13,280 nucleotides of DNA, taken from assembly GCA_900554595.1 (NCBI GenBank), contig USHZ01000035.1:1-13280 (forward strand), in the 5' to 3' direction. Both the position numbers and the translations under genes were made by a program. This document shows, in pieces, positions 7,084 to 13,280 of this stretch. The stretch's first letter is position 1. Each line of letters opens with the position of its first letter. The notes beneath the pieces are model-generated. The model was not told the origin of the DNA. It saw only the letters and a program-made list of their open reading frames with translations, and did no database searches. The stretch is from an uncultured Collinsella sp. (lineage in GTDB: Bacteria; Actinomycetota; Coriobacteriia; Coriobacteriales; Coriobacteriaceae).

Positions 7084-7115
7084 TAGTTACGCGGTTTTAC
7101 CAAACCGCGCAACTA
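7084..7115 (+). terminator. Long hairpin directly after htpG
   Basis: TAGTT (7084-7088) pairs with AACTA (7111-7115), and CGCGGTTT (7090-7097) pairs with AAACCGCG (7102-7109). One A-C mismatch separates the two helices, and the loop is TACC. That gives 13 pairs starting 6 bases after the htpG stop. No T run follows, so it is more likely an RNA 3'-end stabiliser or a roadblock that works with the larger element downstream than a stand-alone intrinsic terminator. Confidence 0.5.
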
Positions 7116-7126
7116 GTCGACGCTGC

Positions 7127-7224
7127 AAACGCCCCTAAGCGGCAATCTGACGTTCAATCGTCGGTCGCGTACCGAAGTACGCTTCCCTCCTCTTTCACGT
7201 CACCTTGCTTGCTTAGGGGCGTTT
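7127..7224. repeat. 98-nt inverted-repeat-bounded structured element
   Basis: AAACGCCCCTAAGC (7127-7140) is the perfect reverse complement of GCTTAGGGGCGTTT (7211-7224). The 70 bases between them add nested pairs: GCAA/TTGC (7142-7145 with 7205-7208), TGACGT/ACGTCA (7148-7153 with 7197-7202) and GCGTAC/GTACGC (7167-7172 with 7177-7182). Read on the minus strand the apical loop is TTCG closed by C-G, an exceptionally stable RNA tetraloop; on the plus strand it is CGAA. The two unpaired central strands carry TTCCCTCCTCTTTC and a GTCG-rich stretch. The right arm runs into TTTTC, so it could end htpG transcription. A 5-bp direct repeat, CGCTG, flanks it (7121-7125 and 7226-7230), as a target duplication of a small mobile element would. 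It could be a structured RNA, a REP/MITE-like repeat or an elaborate terminator. Confidence 0.6.
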
Positions 7225-7395
7225 TCGCTGACTTATGCTCAACCTGCGACGCTTTCGTGGCCCAATGACTATTCGAACTGCTAGTTTGTGCGGGTTGTGG
7301 TTTTGTGAGCTGCGGGAATTTAAGATACTGTACATCTGTACGTTAACTCATCTTCGTAGTATATTGCTACCCACAAAACTCAGCACCATTGTGCC
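7225..7395. other. Intergenic stretch without a recognised gene
   Basis: This is the rest of the 394-base gap between htpG and the YhgE/Pip operon. I see no coding frame with a plausible ribosome site and no tRNA-like fold. The only pattern is a short direct repeat, CTGTAC (7328-7333 and 7336-7341, 8 bases start to start), about 55-70 bases upstream of the promoter. It might be a binding site. The stretch is more A/T-rich than the genes around it. Confidence 0.4.
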
Positions 7396-7423
7396 GTGAC
7401 ACGCTAAAGTGCCTCCGTACAAT
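7396..7423 (+). promoter_or_regulatory. Promoter of the YhgE/Pip operon
   Basis: GTGACA (7396-7401, 5 of 6 to TTGACA), a 16-base spacer and TACAAT (7418-7423, 5 of 6 to TATAAT) form the best sigma-70-type promoter in the window. Transcription should start near 7430. The -35 overlaps a small palindrome, CGTG-A-CACG (7395-7403), where a repressor might bind. This promoter makes coding starts at TTG 7389 or ATG 7422 unlikely, which bears on the start of the next gene. Confidence 0.6.
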
Positions 7424-7472
7424 GGTTGTTAATAGCATGATTCGGCTAAACGATAGGATGGATGGTCCAAGC

Positions 7473-10247
7473 GTGAGTCTCGGCAGCAAACTATCCGATG
7501 CAAAGGTTTCCTTTGCAATCTTTAAACGCGACATCAAGCGATTGATCGTGAACCCCGTCGCCCTGGTGGTTACCCTGGGCGTGTGCGTTATTCCCTCGCT
7601 GTATGCCTGGTACAACATCGTTGCCAACTGGGATCCGTACGGAAATACCCAGGGCATTAAAATCGCCATCGCCAACAACGATCAGGGCACCCAGAACGAC
7701 CTAGTGGGCGAGCTCAACGCAGGCGATAAGGTGGTCGACCAGCTCAAGGAGAACGACCAGCTGGGCTGGACCTTCGTCGACTCGGCGGCAGATGCCAAAG
7801 AGGGCGTTGAAAGTGGCGAATACTATGCTGCCATCGTGATTCCCAAGAACTTCTCCGACAATCTCGTCTCGATGCTCGACGGCAATTACCATCAGCCGAA
7901 GCTCACCTATTACGTCAACGAGAAAAAGAGCGCCATTGCACCCAAGGTCACCGATACCGGTGCCAATACCATCGAGGAGCAGATCAACTCTGAGTTTGTC
8001 TCCACGGTGGGCGAGACCGTCGCGGGCATTGCCAAAGATGCTGGCATCGACCTTAAAGACAAGGCAACCCAGACCCAGGATTCGCTGGCGGGCTCGGTGT
8101 CCGAGGCGTCTGATACCCTGGGCGAAGTACGTGATTCCATCGGCGACATGAACACCGCCATCGACAAGACAAGCAGCTCGATTGCTTCGGCCGATGCTGC
8201 GCTGGCGGGCCTGCAGGGACAGGCGCCTTCGCTAACGCAGGCAATCGCTCAGGGTAATGATCTGCTGGGCGAAGCTCGCACCACGGCTGGCAAGTCCATC
8301 ACCTCGCTCTCCAAGGCACTCTCGGAGGGCAGTATCGTGCTGAGCAAGACATCGGCTTCTGCGAACGCCGCGATTGGCAAACTCACCGGTACGGTTACGT
8401 CCACGACCACTCGAATCGACAGCTCGCTCGAATCCCTTCAGGCGACGATTGACCACAACAGCGCTGTCATCGAGCGCCTGCAGATTCTCGCTAACGATAC
8501 GTCGACGGGATCGGCGGACGCCGACGCGCTCATCGCATCGACCATCAATTCGCTTCGCGAGCAAAACAAGAAGCTGCAGAGTATCAAGGATGGCCTTTCT
8601 GCACAGTCGAGCGCCATGGCAAACGACGCTACGACAATCTCGAACGCGAGCAGCGCACTCAACGCGGCAATTCAGACCGGTACGGCTAACCTCGGTCAGG
8701 CTCAGACCGATCTGGGGCAGAACGCACTGCCGAAGGCTTCGAGCGCGCTTGACTCCTTTGCTGCCGTTTCGGGCGATTTGACCGGCATTGTGTCGGGTAT
8801 GACCCCCACGATAGCGAGCGCGCGCGGCACGCTGGCGCAGCTCGACGCCACGCTCAAGCAGGCAAAGACCACGCTGTCCCAAACCGACGCCTCCCTTGCC
8901 AAGGTTCAGGACAAGCTCGCGACCGCCGCCAATGACATTGCGGCGTTGCAGACCTCTGAGTCTATGGGCGAGTTAGCCGACCTCATGGACGTCGACGTCA
9001 ATGACGTGGCAGATTTCATGGCATCTCCGGTTGAGCTGACGTCCAAGTCAATCTATCCGGTCAAGAGCTTTGGCTCGGGCATCGCGCCCTTCTACACCAA
9101 TCTGGCGCTGTGGGTAGGCGGCTATGTACTCATCGCTATCTACAAACTCGAGGTCGACCGCGAGGGCATCGGTAGCTTTACGGCGCGTCAGGGCTACTTT
9201 GGCCGCTGGCTGCTGCTGGTGATCCTGGGCGCGTTCCAGGCCATTATCGTTACGGTGGGCGACCTGGTCATTGGCGTTCAGTGCGTCAATCCGCTGCTCT
9301 TTGTACTGGGCGGTATCGCCATCTCGTTTACGTACGTCAACATCATCTATGCGCTGTCCACCACCTTTAAGCATATCGGTAAAGCAATTGGCGTCATCCT
9401 CGTCATCGTGCAGATTCCTGGCTCGTCGGGCATGTATCCCATCGAGATGATGCCCGGCTTCTTCCAGTGGCTGCACCCGCTGCTGCCCTTCACCTATGGC
9501 ATCAACCTGCTGCGCGAGACCGTCGGTGGCATGTATTCGTTCAACTACCTGTTCAACCTGTGCATCCTGGGCGTGTTCCTTATCATCGCACTCTTTATCG
9601 GTCTGCAGCTGCGCCCGTTGCTGCTCAACCTCAACCTGCTCTTTGATAAGCAGCTTTCCACGACGGGTCTGATGATCTGCGAGTCCAATGACCTGCCGCG
9701 CCAGCGCTATTCGCTGCGCACGGCCATGCGCGTCATGCTCGATTCGGATTCGTACCGTCGCGAGCTGCTCGATCATGCTGTGGCGTTTGAGCATCGCTAC
9801 CCGTACTACATCAAGGGCGGTTTTGCCGCCGTGGTAGGCGTGCAGGTTTTGCTCTTTGTGCTTTCGACGGTGCTCGATATCGATAATAACGGCAAGGTCA
9901 TCCTGCTCGTTATCTGGATCATTTCGGTTATTGCCATCTGCGGCTGGCTTATCAATATCGAATACATCCGCGCGAGCCTCAATACCCAGATGCGTATCTC
10001 GGCGCTTTCGGACGAGGACCTTCGCCGCGAGATGCGCGAGCACACGGCTGCCATCCCTGCCGCCCGTCGCATGTTTGGTCTCAACGCCAGCGAGCGTGGT
10101 GCCAAGGACAGCGAACAGCCCACGAGCCGTCTGCCGCATATCGGTGCGCATCGTAAGGCTCAAGATATTGACGGTGTTGACAACGTAAACGGAAACGACG
10201 GGGACACCATCCCGCTCGGCAAGCACTCTAAAGGAGGTGAGGCATAA
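7473..10247 (+). CDS. YhgE/Pip-domain membrane protein, long form with C-terminal extension
   Basis: This large membrane protein belongs to the YhgE/Pip (phage infection protein) family, related to ABC-2-type permeases. It is 924 residues from GTG 7473, which has GGATGG 7 bases upstream; ATG 7458 is an in-frame alternative, and starts before about 7430 conflict with the promoter. TM1 is about residues 26-46, followed by the family signature LYAWYNIVANWDPYGNT (43-59). Residues 50-530 are extracytoplasmic, including a long Ser/Thr/Ala-rich, coiled-coil-like section (about 195-495). The C-terminal Pip part begins at SPVELTSKSIYPV (518-530) and has about five TM segments between 541 and 712. Beyond that is an extension absent from the second copy: a cytoplasmic stretch, two further TM segments (about 782-802 and 808-828) and a charged tail of about 95 residues. 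Family members include a lactococcal phage receptor; the cellular role is not settled. The stop abuts the next start. Confidence 0.88.
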   Translation: MSLGSKLSDAKVSFAIFKRDIKRLIVNPVALVVTLGVCVIPSLYAWYNIVANWDPYGNTQGIKIAIANNDQGTQNDLVGELNAGDKVVDQLKENDQLGWTFVDSAADAKEGVESGEYYAAIVIPKNFSDNLVSMLDGNYHQPKLTYYVNEKKSAIAPKVTDTGANTIEEQINSEFVSTVGETVAGIAKDAGIDLKDKATQTQDSLAGSVSEASDTLGEVRDSIGDMNTAIDKTSSSIASADAALAGLQGQAPSLTQAIAQGNDLLGEARTTAGKSITSLSKALSEGSIVLSKTSASANAAIGKLTGTVTSTTTRIDSSLESLQATIDHNSAVIERLQILANDTSTGSADADALIASTINSLREQNKKLQSIKDGLSAQSSAMANDATTISNASSALNAAIQTGTANLGQAQTDLGQNALPKASSALDSFAAVSGDLTGIVSGMTPTIASARGTLAQLDATLKQAKTTLSQTDASLAKVQDKLATAANDIAALQTSESMGELADLMDVDVNDVADFMASPVELTSKSIYPVKSFGSGIAPFYTNLALWVGGYVLIAIYKLEVDREGIGSFTARQGYFGRWLLLVILGAFQAIIVTVGDLVIGVQCVNPLLFVLGGIAISFTYVNIIYALSTTFKHIGKAIGVILVIVQIPGSSGMYPIEMMPGFFQWLHPLLPFTYGINLLRETVGGMYSFNYLFNLCILGVFLIIALFIGLQLRPLLLNLNLLFDKQLSTTGLMICESNDLPRQRYSLRTAMRVMLDSDSYRRELLDHAVAFEHRYPYYIKGGFAAVVGVQVLLFVLSTVLDIDNNGKVILLVIWIISVIAICGWLINIEYIRASLNTQMRISALSDEDLRREMREHTAAIPAARRMFGLNASERGAKDSEQPTSRLPHIGAHRKAQDIDGVDNVNGNDGDTIPLGKHSKGGEA

Positions 10248-12437
10248 ATGAAAAACATCCTGCACCTGTTTAAGCGCGATGTCCAAAACGTGTCTCGCTC
10301 CGTGATCGGCATGGTTGTCGTGATGGGCCTGATCATCGTGCCATGTCTCTATGCATGGTTTAACATCGCCGGAAGCTGGGATCCCTACGGCAATACCGGC
10401 AACCTTAAGATTGCAGTGGTCAACACCGACGAGGGCTACGAGAGCGATCTGATTCCCGTCGAGGTCAACGTGGGCGAAAACGTAACCGCCACCCTGCGCG
10501 GCAACGAGAACTTCGACTGGGTCGTCCTCAACGACCGCGATAAGGCGATTGAGGGCGTTAGGTCGGGCGCGTACTACGCAGCCGTCGTTATCCCTAAAAC
10601 GTTTAGCGCCGACATGATGACGCTTTTCTCGACCGAGGTGAAGCACGCCGATATCGAGTTCTATGAGAATCAGAAGGCCAACGCCATCGCACAGATCGTG
10701 ACCGAGAAGGGTTCGAGCGCCGTCCAGAGTCAGGTCAACGAGACCTTTACCAAGACCATCACGACCATCGGCCTTAAGACCGTGTCCAGCCTGCTCGCCT
10801 ATATGAGCACCGACCAGGTGAGCAACTTTATCGCCAACCTGTCCTCTACGCTGGGGGATTCGGTCGAGGACCTGCAGGACGTTCAGGCGAGCGCGACGTC
10901 GCTCGCGGGCATTTTGAGCTCCACGTCCGATTCGTTGACGTCGGCGGGCGGCATGCTCAAGCAGACGGGCACCGTTGATGAGTCGACGAAGCAGCTGATG
11001 GAGCACGCCAAGAGCGGCATCAATGATTCCAAGGAAGCGCTCAAGGCCGCCAACGATGCCGTTGACGCGGCGATTGACGGAAGCGCGGGCTCGTTCGACA
11101 ACGTGTCCGCCGAGCTTGCGAAGGCATTCGATGCCGCGAATCAGCATGTTGACCTTACGGTGTCTCAGCTCAACGAAGCCGCAGCGGCGCTCAATACGCG
11201 TGCTGACGATATCGATGCGATGGCCGATCGGCTCCGCAGCCTTGCCGACCAGGTGAGTGATGACAAGCTCAAAGACGGCCTCAAGTCCGCTGCGACGTCG
11301 CTGGGCAGAATTGCCGTGGAGTACCGCAACAATGCGAAGGACCTGACGGCGACCGCAAAGTCCCTTTCGGACGGCATGGCGGAGGTCAACAACTCGCGTG
11401 CCGAGGTCGACCAGGCCATCGCCGATGCCAAGGCGGGTATCTCGGGAGCCAAGTCCGACTACGATTCTACGTTCTCGGTTAAGGCCAAGGAGCTTAAGAA
11501 GACTATCTCGGGCGTTTTGGATTCCCTGAACGGTATCTCGGGTGACTTGGATAGCGCCGTGAGCGGTCTGACCGACGCCTCTGGCTCGCTCGCAAAGGGT
11601 CTCTCCAAGGCTGCAAAGCTCGTCAACAAGGCTTCCGATCAGCTGGGCGAGGCGTCGGACAAGATCAGTGCCTTTAAGGACGAGCTTGATAGCGCTCTGA
11701 TGTCGGGTGACCTGGCCATGATTAAGACAATGATTGGCAGCGACCCCGATGACCTCGCCGTGTCGCTTTCCGGCCCCGTTTCGCTCGATCGCAAGCCGGT
11801 CTATCCGATCCGCAACTACGGTTCGGCCATGGCGCCGTTCTACACGATTCTGTCGCTCTGGGTCGGCTCAATCGTACTGGCGGCCATGATGAAGGTCTCG
11901 GTTGACGATGAGCTTATCAACGAGCTCGTCCCCGTGCGCCTGCACGAGATCTACCTGGGCCGTTATCTGTTCTTTGGCGGTCTGGCCTTGCTGCAGGCAA
12001 CGCTCGCGTGCGCGGGCGACATTCTGTTCTTTGGCATCCAGTGCGATAACCCGCTGCAGTTTGTGCTGGCGGGCTGGGTCGCGAGTCTCGTGTTCTCCAA
12101 TATCGTCTATACGCTTACGGTTTCGTTTGGAGATATTGGCAAGGCCCTCGCCGTCGTGCTGTTGGTCATGCAGGTCGGCGGTTCGGGCGGCACGTTCCCC
12201 ATCGAGATGACCGGCCCCGTGTTCCAGGCGATCTACCCGTTCCTGCCGTTCACCCACGGCATCAACGCCATGCATGCCGCCATGGCTGGTGCTTACCATA
12301 TGGAGTACTGGGTTGAGCTGGGTATCTTGGCGAGCTACCTGATTCCGTCGCTGGCTCTGGGCGTCGTCTTCCGCCGCCCGGTTATCAAAGCCAACGACTG
12401 GATTATCGAAAAGCTGGAGAGTACTAAATTAATCTAG
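10248..12437 (+). CDS. YhgE/Pip-domain membrane protein, short form
   Basis: This 729-residue paralogue of the preceding protein has the standard family layout. TM1 is about residues 18-39, with the signature LYAWFNIAGSWDPYGNT (34-50). An extracytoplasmic region (about 41-515) contains a long predicted coiled section rich in Ala, Ser, Asp and Lys. The Pip C-terminal part starts at GPVSLDRKPVYPI, followed by GSAMAPFYTILSLWVG and about five to six TM segments. It stops soon after the last one (WIIEKLESTKLI) and lacks the extra TM pair and tail of its neighbour. The ATG at 10248 follows the upstream TAA with no gap, and a strong GGAGGTGAG lies within the end of the upstream gene, so translation is probably coupled and the amounts matched. 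That arrangement suggests the two work together, perhaps as a heterodimer. No ATPase gene is adjacent. Confidence 0.9.
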   Translation: MKNILHLFKRDVQNVSRSVIGMVVVMGLIIVPCLYAWFNIAGSWDPYGNTGNLKIAVVNTDEGYESDLIPVEVNVGENVTATLRGNENFDWVVLNDRDKAIEGVRSGAYYAAVVIPKTFSADMMTLFSTEVKHADIEFYENQKANAIAQIVTEKGSSAVQSQVNETFTKTITTIGLKTVSSLLAYMSTDQVSNFIANLSSTLGDSVEDLQDVQASATSLAGILSSTSDSLTSAGGMLKQTGTVDESTKQLMEHAKSGINDSKEALKAANDAVDAAIDGSAGSFDNVSAELAKAFDAANQHVDLTVSQLNEAAAALNTRADDIDAMADRLRSLADQVSDDKLKDGLKSAATSLGRIAVEYRNNAKDLTATAKSLSDGMAEVNNSRAEVDQAIADAKAGISGAKSDYDSTFSVKAKELKKTISGVLDSLNGISGDLDSAVSGLTDASGSLAKGLSKAAKLVNKASDQLGEASDKISAFKDELDSALMSGDLAMIKTMIGSDPDDLAVSLSGPVSLDRKPVYPIRNYGSAMAPFYTILSLWVGSIVLAAMMKVSVDDELINELVPVRLHEIYLGRYLFFGGLALLQATLACAGDILFFGIQCDNPLQFVLAGWVASLVFSNIVYTLTVSFGDIGKALAVVLLVMQVGGSGGTFPIEMTGPVFQAIYPFLPFTHGINAMHAAMAGAYHMEYWVELGILASYLIPSLALGVVFRRPVIKANDWIIEKLESTKLI

Positions 12438-12449
12438 CGCAACAATGTG

Positions 12450-12485
12450 GCGTTGACGGAACATCGAGGCCTTCCGGCTCGACGC
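12450..12485 (+). terminator. Bulged hairpin after the YhgE/Pip operon
   Basis: GCGTTGACGGAA (12450-12461) pairs with TTCCG (12472-12476) and TCGACGC (12479-12485). This gives 12 pairs with one wobble, a 2-base bulge (12477-12478) and a 10-base loop. Only TTT follows. It probably protects or helps end the operon transcript, ahead of the stronger hairpin at 12531. Confidence 0.4.
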
Positions 12486-12499
12486 TTTAGTTGAGTGAA

Positions 12500-12529
12500 T
12501 TGCATGGGCTGCTTGGTTGTTGCTACAGT
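12500..12529 (+). promoter_or_regulatory. Candidate promoter of the EamA transporter gene
   Basis: TTGCAT (12500-12505), an 18-base spacer and TACAGT (12524-12529) preceded by TGC, which makes an extended -10. Transcription would begin near 12536, inside the left arm of the next hairpin, giving a leader of about 100 bases before the ATG at 12638. Confidence 0.45.
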
Positions 12530-12530
12530 A

Positions 12531-12566
12531 GCGGGGCGTGCCGGGGGTCCGGTGCGCCCCGTTTTT
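12531..12566 (+). terminator. Strong intrinsic terminator
   Basis: GGGGCGTGCCGG (12533-12544) pairs with CCGGTGCGCCCC (12549-12560), two of the 12 pairs being G-T wobbles, with loop GGGT. The stem can extend by a C-G pair and a G-T pair on the outside. Five T (12562-12566), then ATTT, follow. It is the strongest terminator in the window and would end the YhgE/Pip transcript. It also lies at or just after the predicted start of the EamA transcript, which raises the chance of attenuation there. Confidence 0.85.
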
Positions 12567-12637
12567 ATTTGACCATGAGGCGGCACGCAGCCATACGCGT
12601 GCGGACACCACGCCCAGATTGAGTGTGAGGATGTTCC

Positions 12638-13280
12638 ATGGCCCAATATGCTGCCAACGAAATCGAAAACATGCCCGATAGCCCTGTGGCCCGCGAGGAT
12701 TTAGGCGCGGGCGGTATTTCCCGGGGCGCCGGTGCACGTTCTCCGCTGTTCTGGAAAGTCCTGCTGCTTTCGGTGGCAGTCGTCTGGGGTTACTCCTTTA
12801 CGACCATGAAGGACGCGCTCGACACCATTCCGGTGTTTGAACTGCTCTACGTGCGCTTTCTGCCTGCGGCGTTGGTCATGTTTGTCATCTTCCACAAGCG
12901 CATCATCGCGCACCTCAACGCCCGCAACCTTATCGTCGGACTTGGAATGGGCACACTTATGTGGGCCGCCTACGCCCTGCAGACAGTCGGTCTGGCGCAC
13001 ACCACGGCGGGCAAGAACGCGTTTTTGACGGGTACGTACTGCATCCTCGTGCCCTTTGCGAGCTATTTCCTGAGCGGCGAAAAGCTCACGCGCTACAACT
13101 TGGGTGCCGCGCTGCTGTGCCTAGCGGGCATTGGCCTCGTCGCACTCGATAGCGTTGAATTCAACATTGGTGACGTCATTACGCTGGCGGGTGCGGCCTT
13201 TTTCGCCATCCAGATGGCGGTGACTGCCAAGTACGGTCGCAAAATGGACATCAACGTCATCACGTTTTGGATGTTTGTGG
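12638..13280 (+). CDS. EamA/DMT-family transporter (3' partial)
   Basis: This is a multi-pass inner-membrane protein of the drug/metabolite transporter superfamily, EamA type, which exports or imports small metabolites such as amino acids. The gene runs off the window with 214 codons visible of an expected 300 or so. An unusual hydrophilic N-terminal stretch of about 35 residues (rich in Asn, Asp and Gly) precedes the first TM (about 39-55). The first EamA repeat follows with typical features: AVVWGYSFTTMK (48-59), ELLYVRFLPAAL, TAGKNAFLTGTYCILVPF (123-140) and GEKLT. The second repeat begins near GDVITLAGAAFFAIQMA (178-194). The ATG has GTGAGGA about 7 bases upstream. The substrate cannot be predicted. 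It sits in its own unit behind a terminator. Confidence 0.9.
   Translation, partial: MAQYAANEIENMPDSPVAREDLGAGGISRGAGARSPLFWKVLLLSVAVVWGYSFTTMKDALDTIPVFELLYVRFLPAALVMFVIFHKRIIAHLNARNLIVGLGMGTLMWAAYALQTVGLAHTTAGKNAFLTGTYCILVPFASYFLSGEKLTRYNLGAALLCLAGIGLVALDSVEFNIGDVITLAGAAFFAIQMAVTAKYGRKMDINVITFWMFV

Noticed and set aside
7389..7472. Longer N-terminus for the first YhgE/Pip protein, from TTG 7389 or ATG 7422
   Set aside because: A good promoter (-10 at 7418-7423) overlaps this region, neither start has a ribosome site, and the added residues do not resemble the family N-terminus as seen in the paralogue.
9048..11147. A 699-codon minus-strand frame across both YhgE/Pip genes
   Set aside because: Same cause: it spans the junction of two well-supported genes on the other strand and its product looks like antisense of biased codons.
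12437..12447. 11-base identity GCGCAACAATG shared with 2109-2119, both in intergenic DNA
   Set aside because: Several 11-base matches are expected by chance in 13 kb; the palindromic half seen at 2105 is not present at the second site.

Overview
The window is GC-rich, densely coded and entirely on the plus strand. The gene content is a PhoR-like two-component pair, a Gram-positive-type split BY-kinase module, tandem YhgE/Pip proteins and HtpG. With strong codon bias toward GC-ending codons, this fits a Gram-positive gut-type actinobacterium, most likely class Coriobacteriia (Collinsella or a relative). That placement is inference from gene style; no rRNA or other marker is present.

Layout. 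(1) 3-2084: an OmpR-type response regulator, cut by the window start, and its membrane histidine kinase, 3 bases apart. (2) 2225-4312: a three-gene tyrosine-phosphorylation module for surface polysaccharide (Wzz-like adaptor, BY-kinase with a C-terminal tyrosine cluster, PHP-type phosphatase), followed 39 bases later by a GNAT acetyltransferase. No glycosyltransferase, flippase or polymerase is beside it, so the module probably acts on a polysaccharide locus elsewhere. (3) 5054-7078: htpG (Hsp90). Its leader holds a GNRA-loop hairpin with a U-tract, and the same U-tract can pair with the Shine-Dalgarno region in a fourU-like way. (4) 7079-7472: a 394-base gap with a hairpin just after htpG, a 98-nt element bounded by perfect 14-bp inverted repeats, and a good promoter for the next operon. 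(5) 7473-12437: two abutting YhgE/Pip genes, of which the first has an extra C-terminal part with two more membrane segments. (6) 12638-end: the start of an EamA/DMT transporter gene, cut by the window end, behind a leader with a strong terminator-like hairpin.

How it works together. Most products act at the envelope: signal sensing, control of polysaccharide chain export, and large membrane proteins with about 480-residue extracytoplasmic coiled regions. HtpG is a cytosolic chaperone. The points most worth following are the RNA-level signals (htpG leader, 98-nt element, EamA leader) and the unequal YhgE/Pip pair. I found no CRISPR array, tRNA, rRNA, transposase or phage gene.
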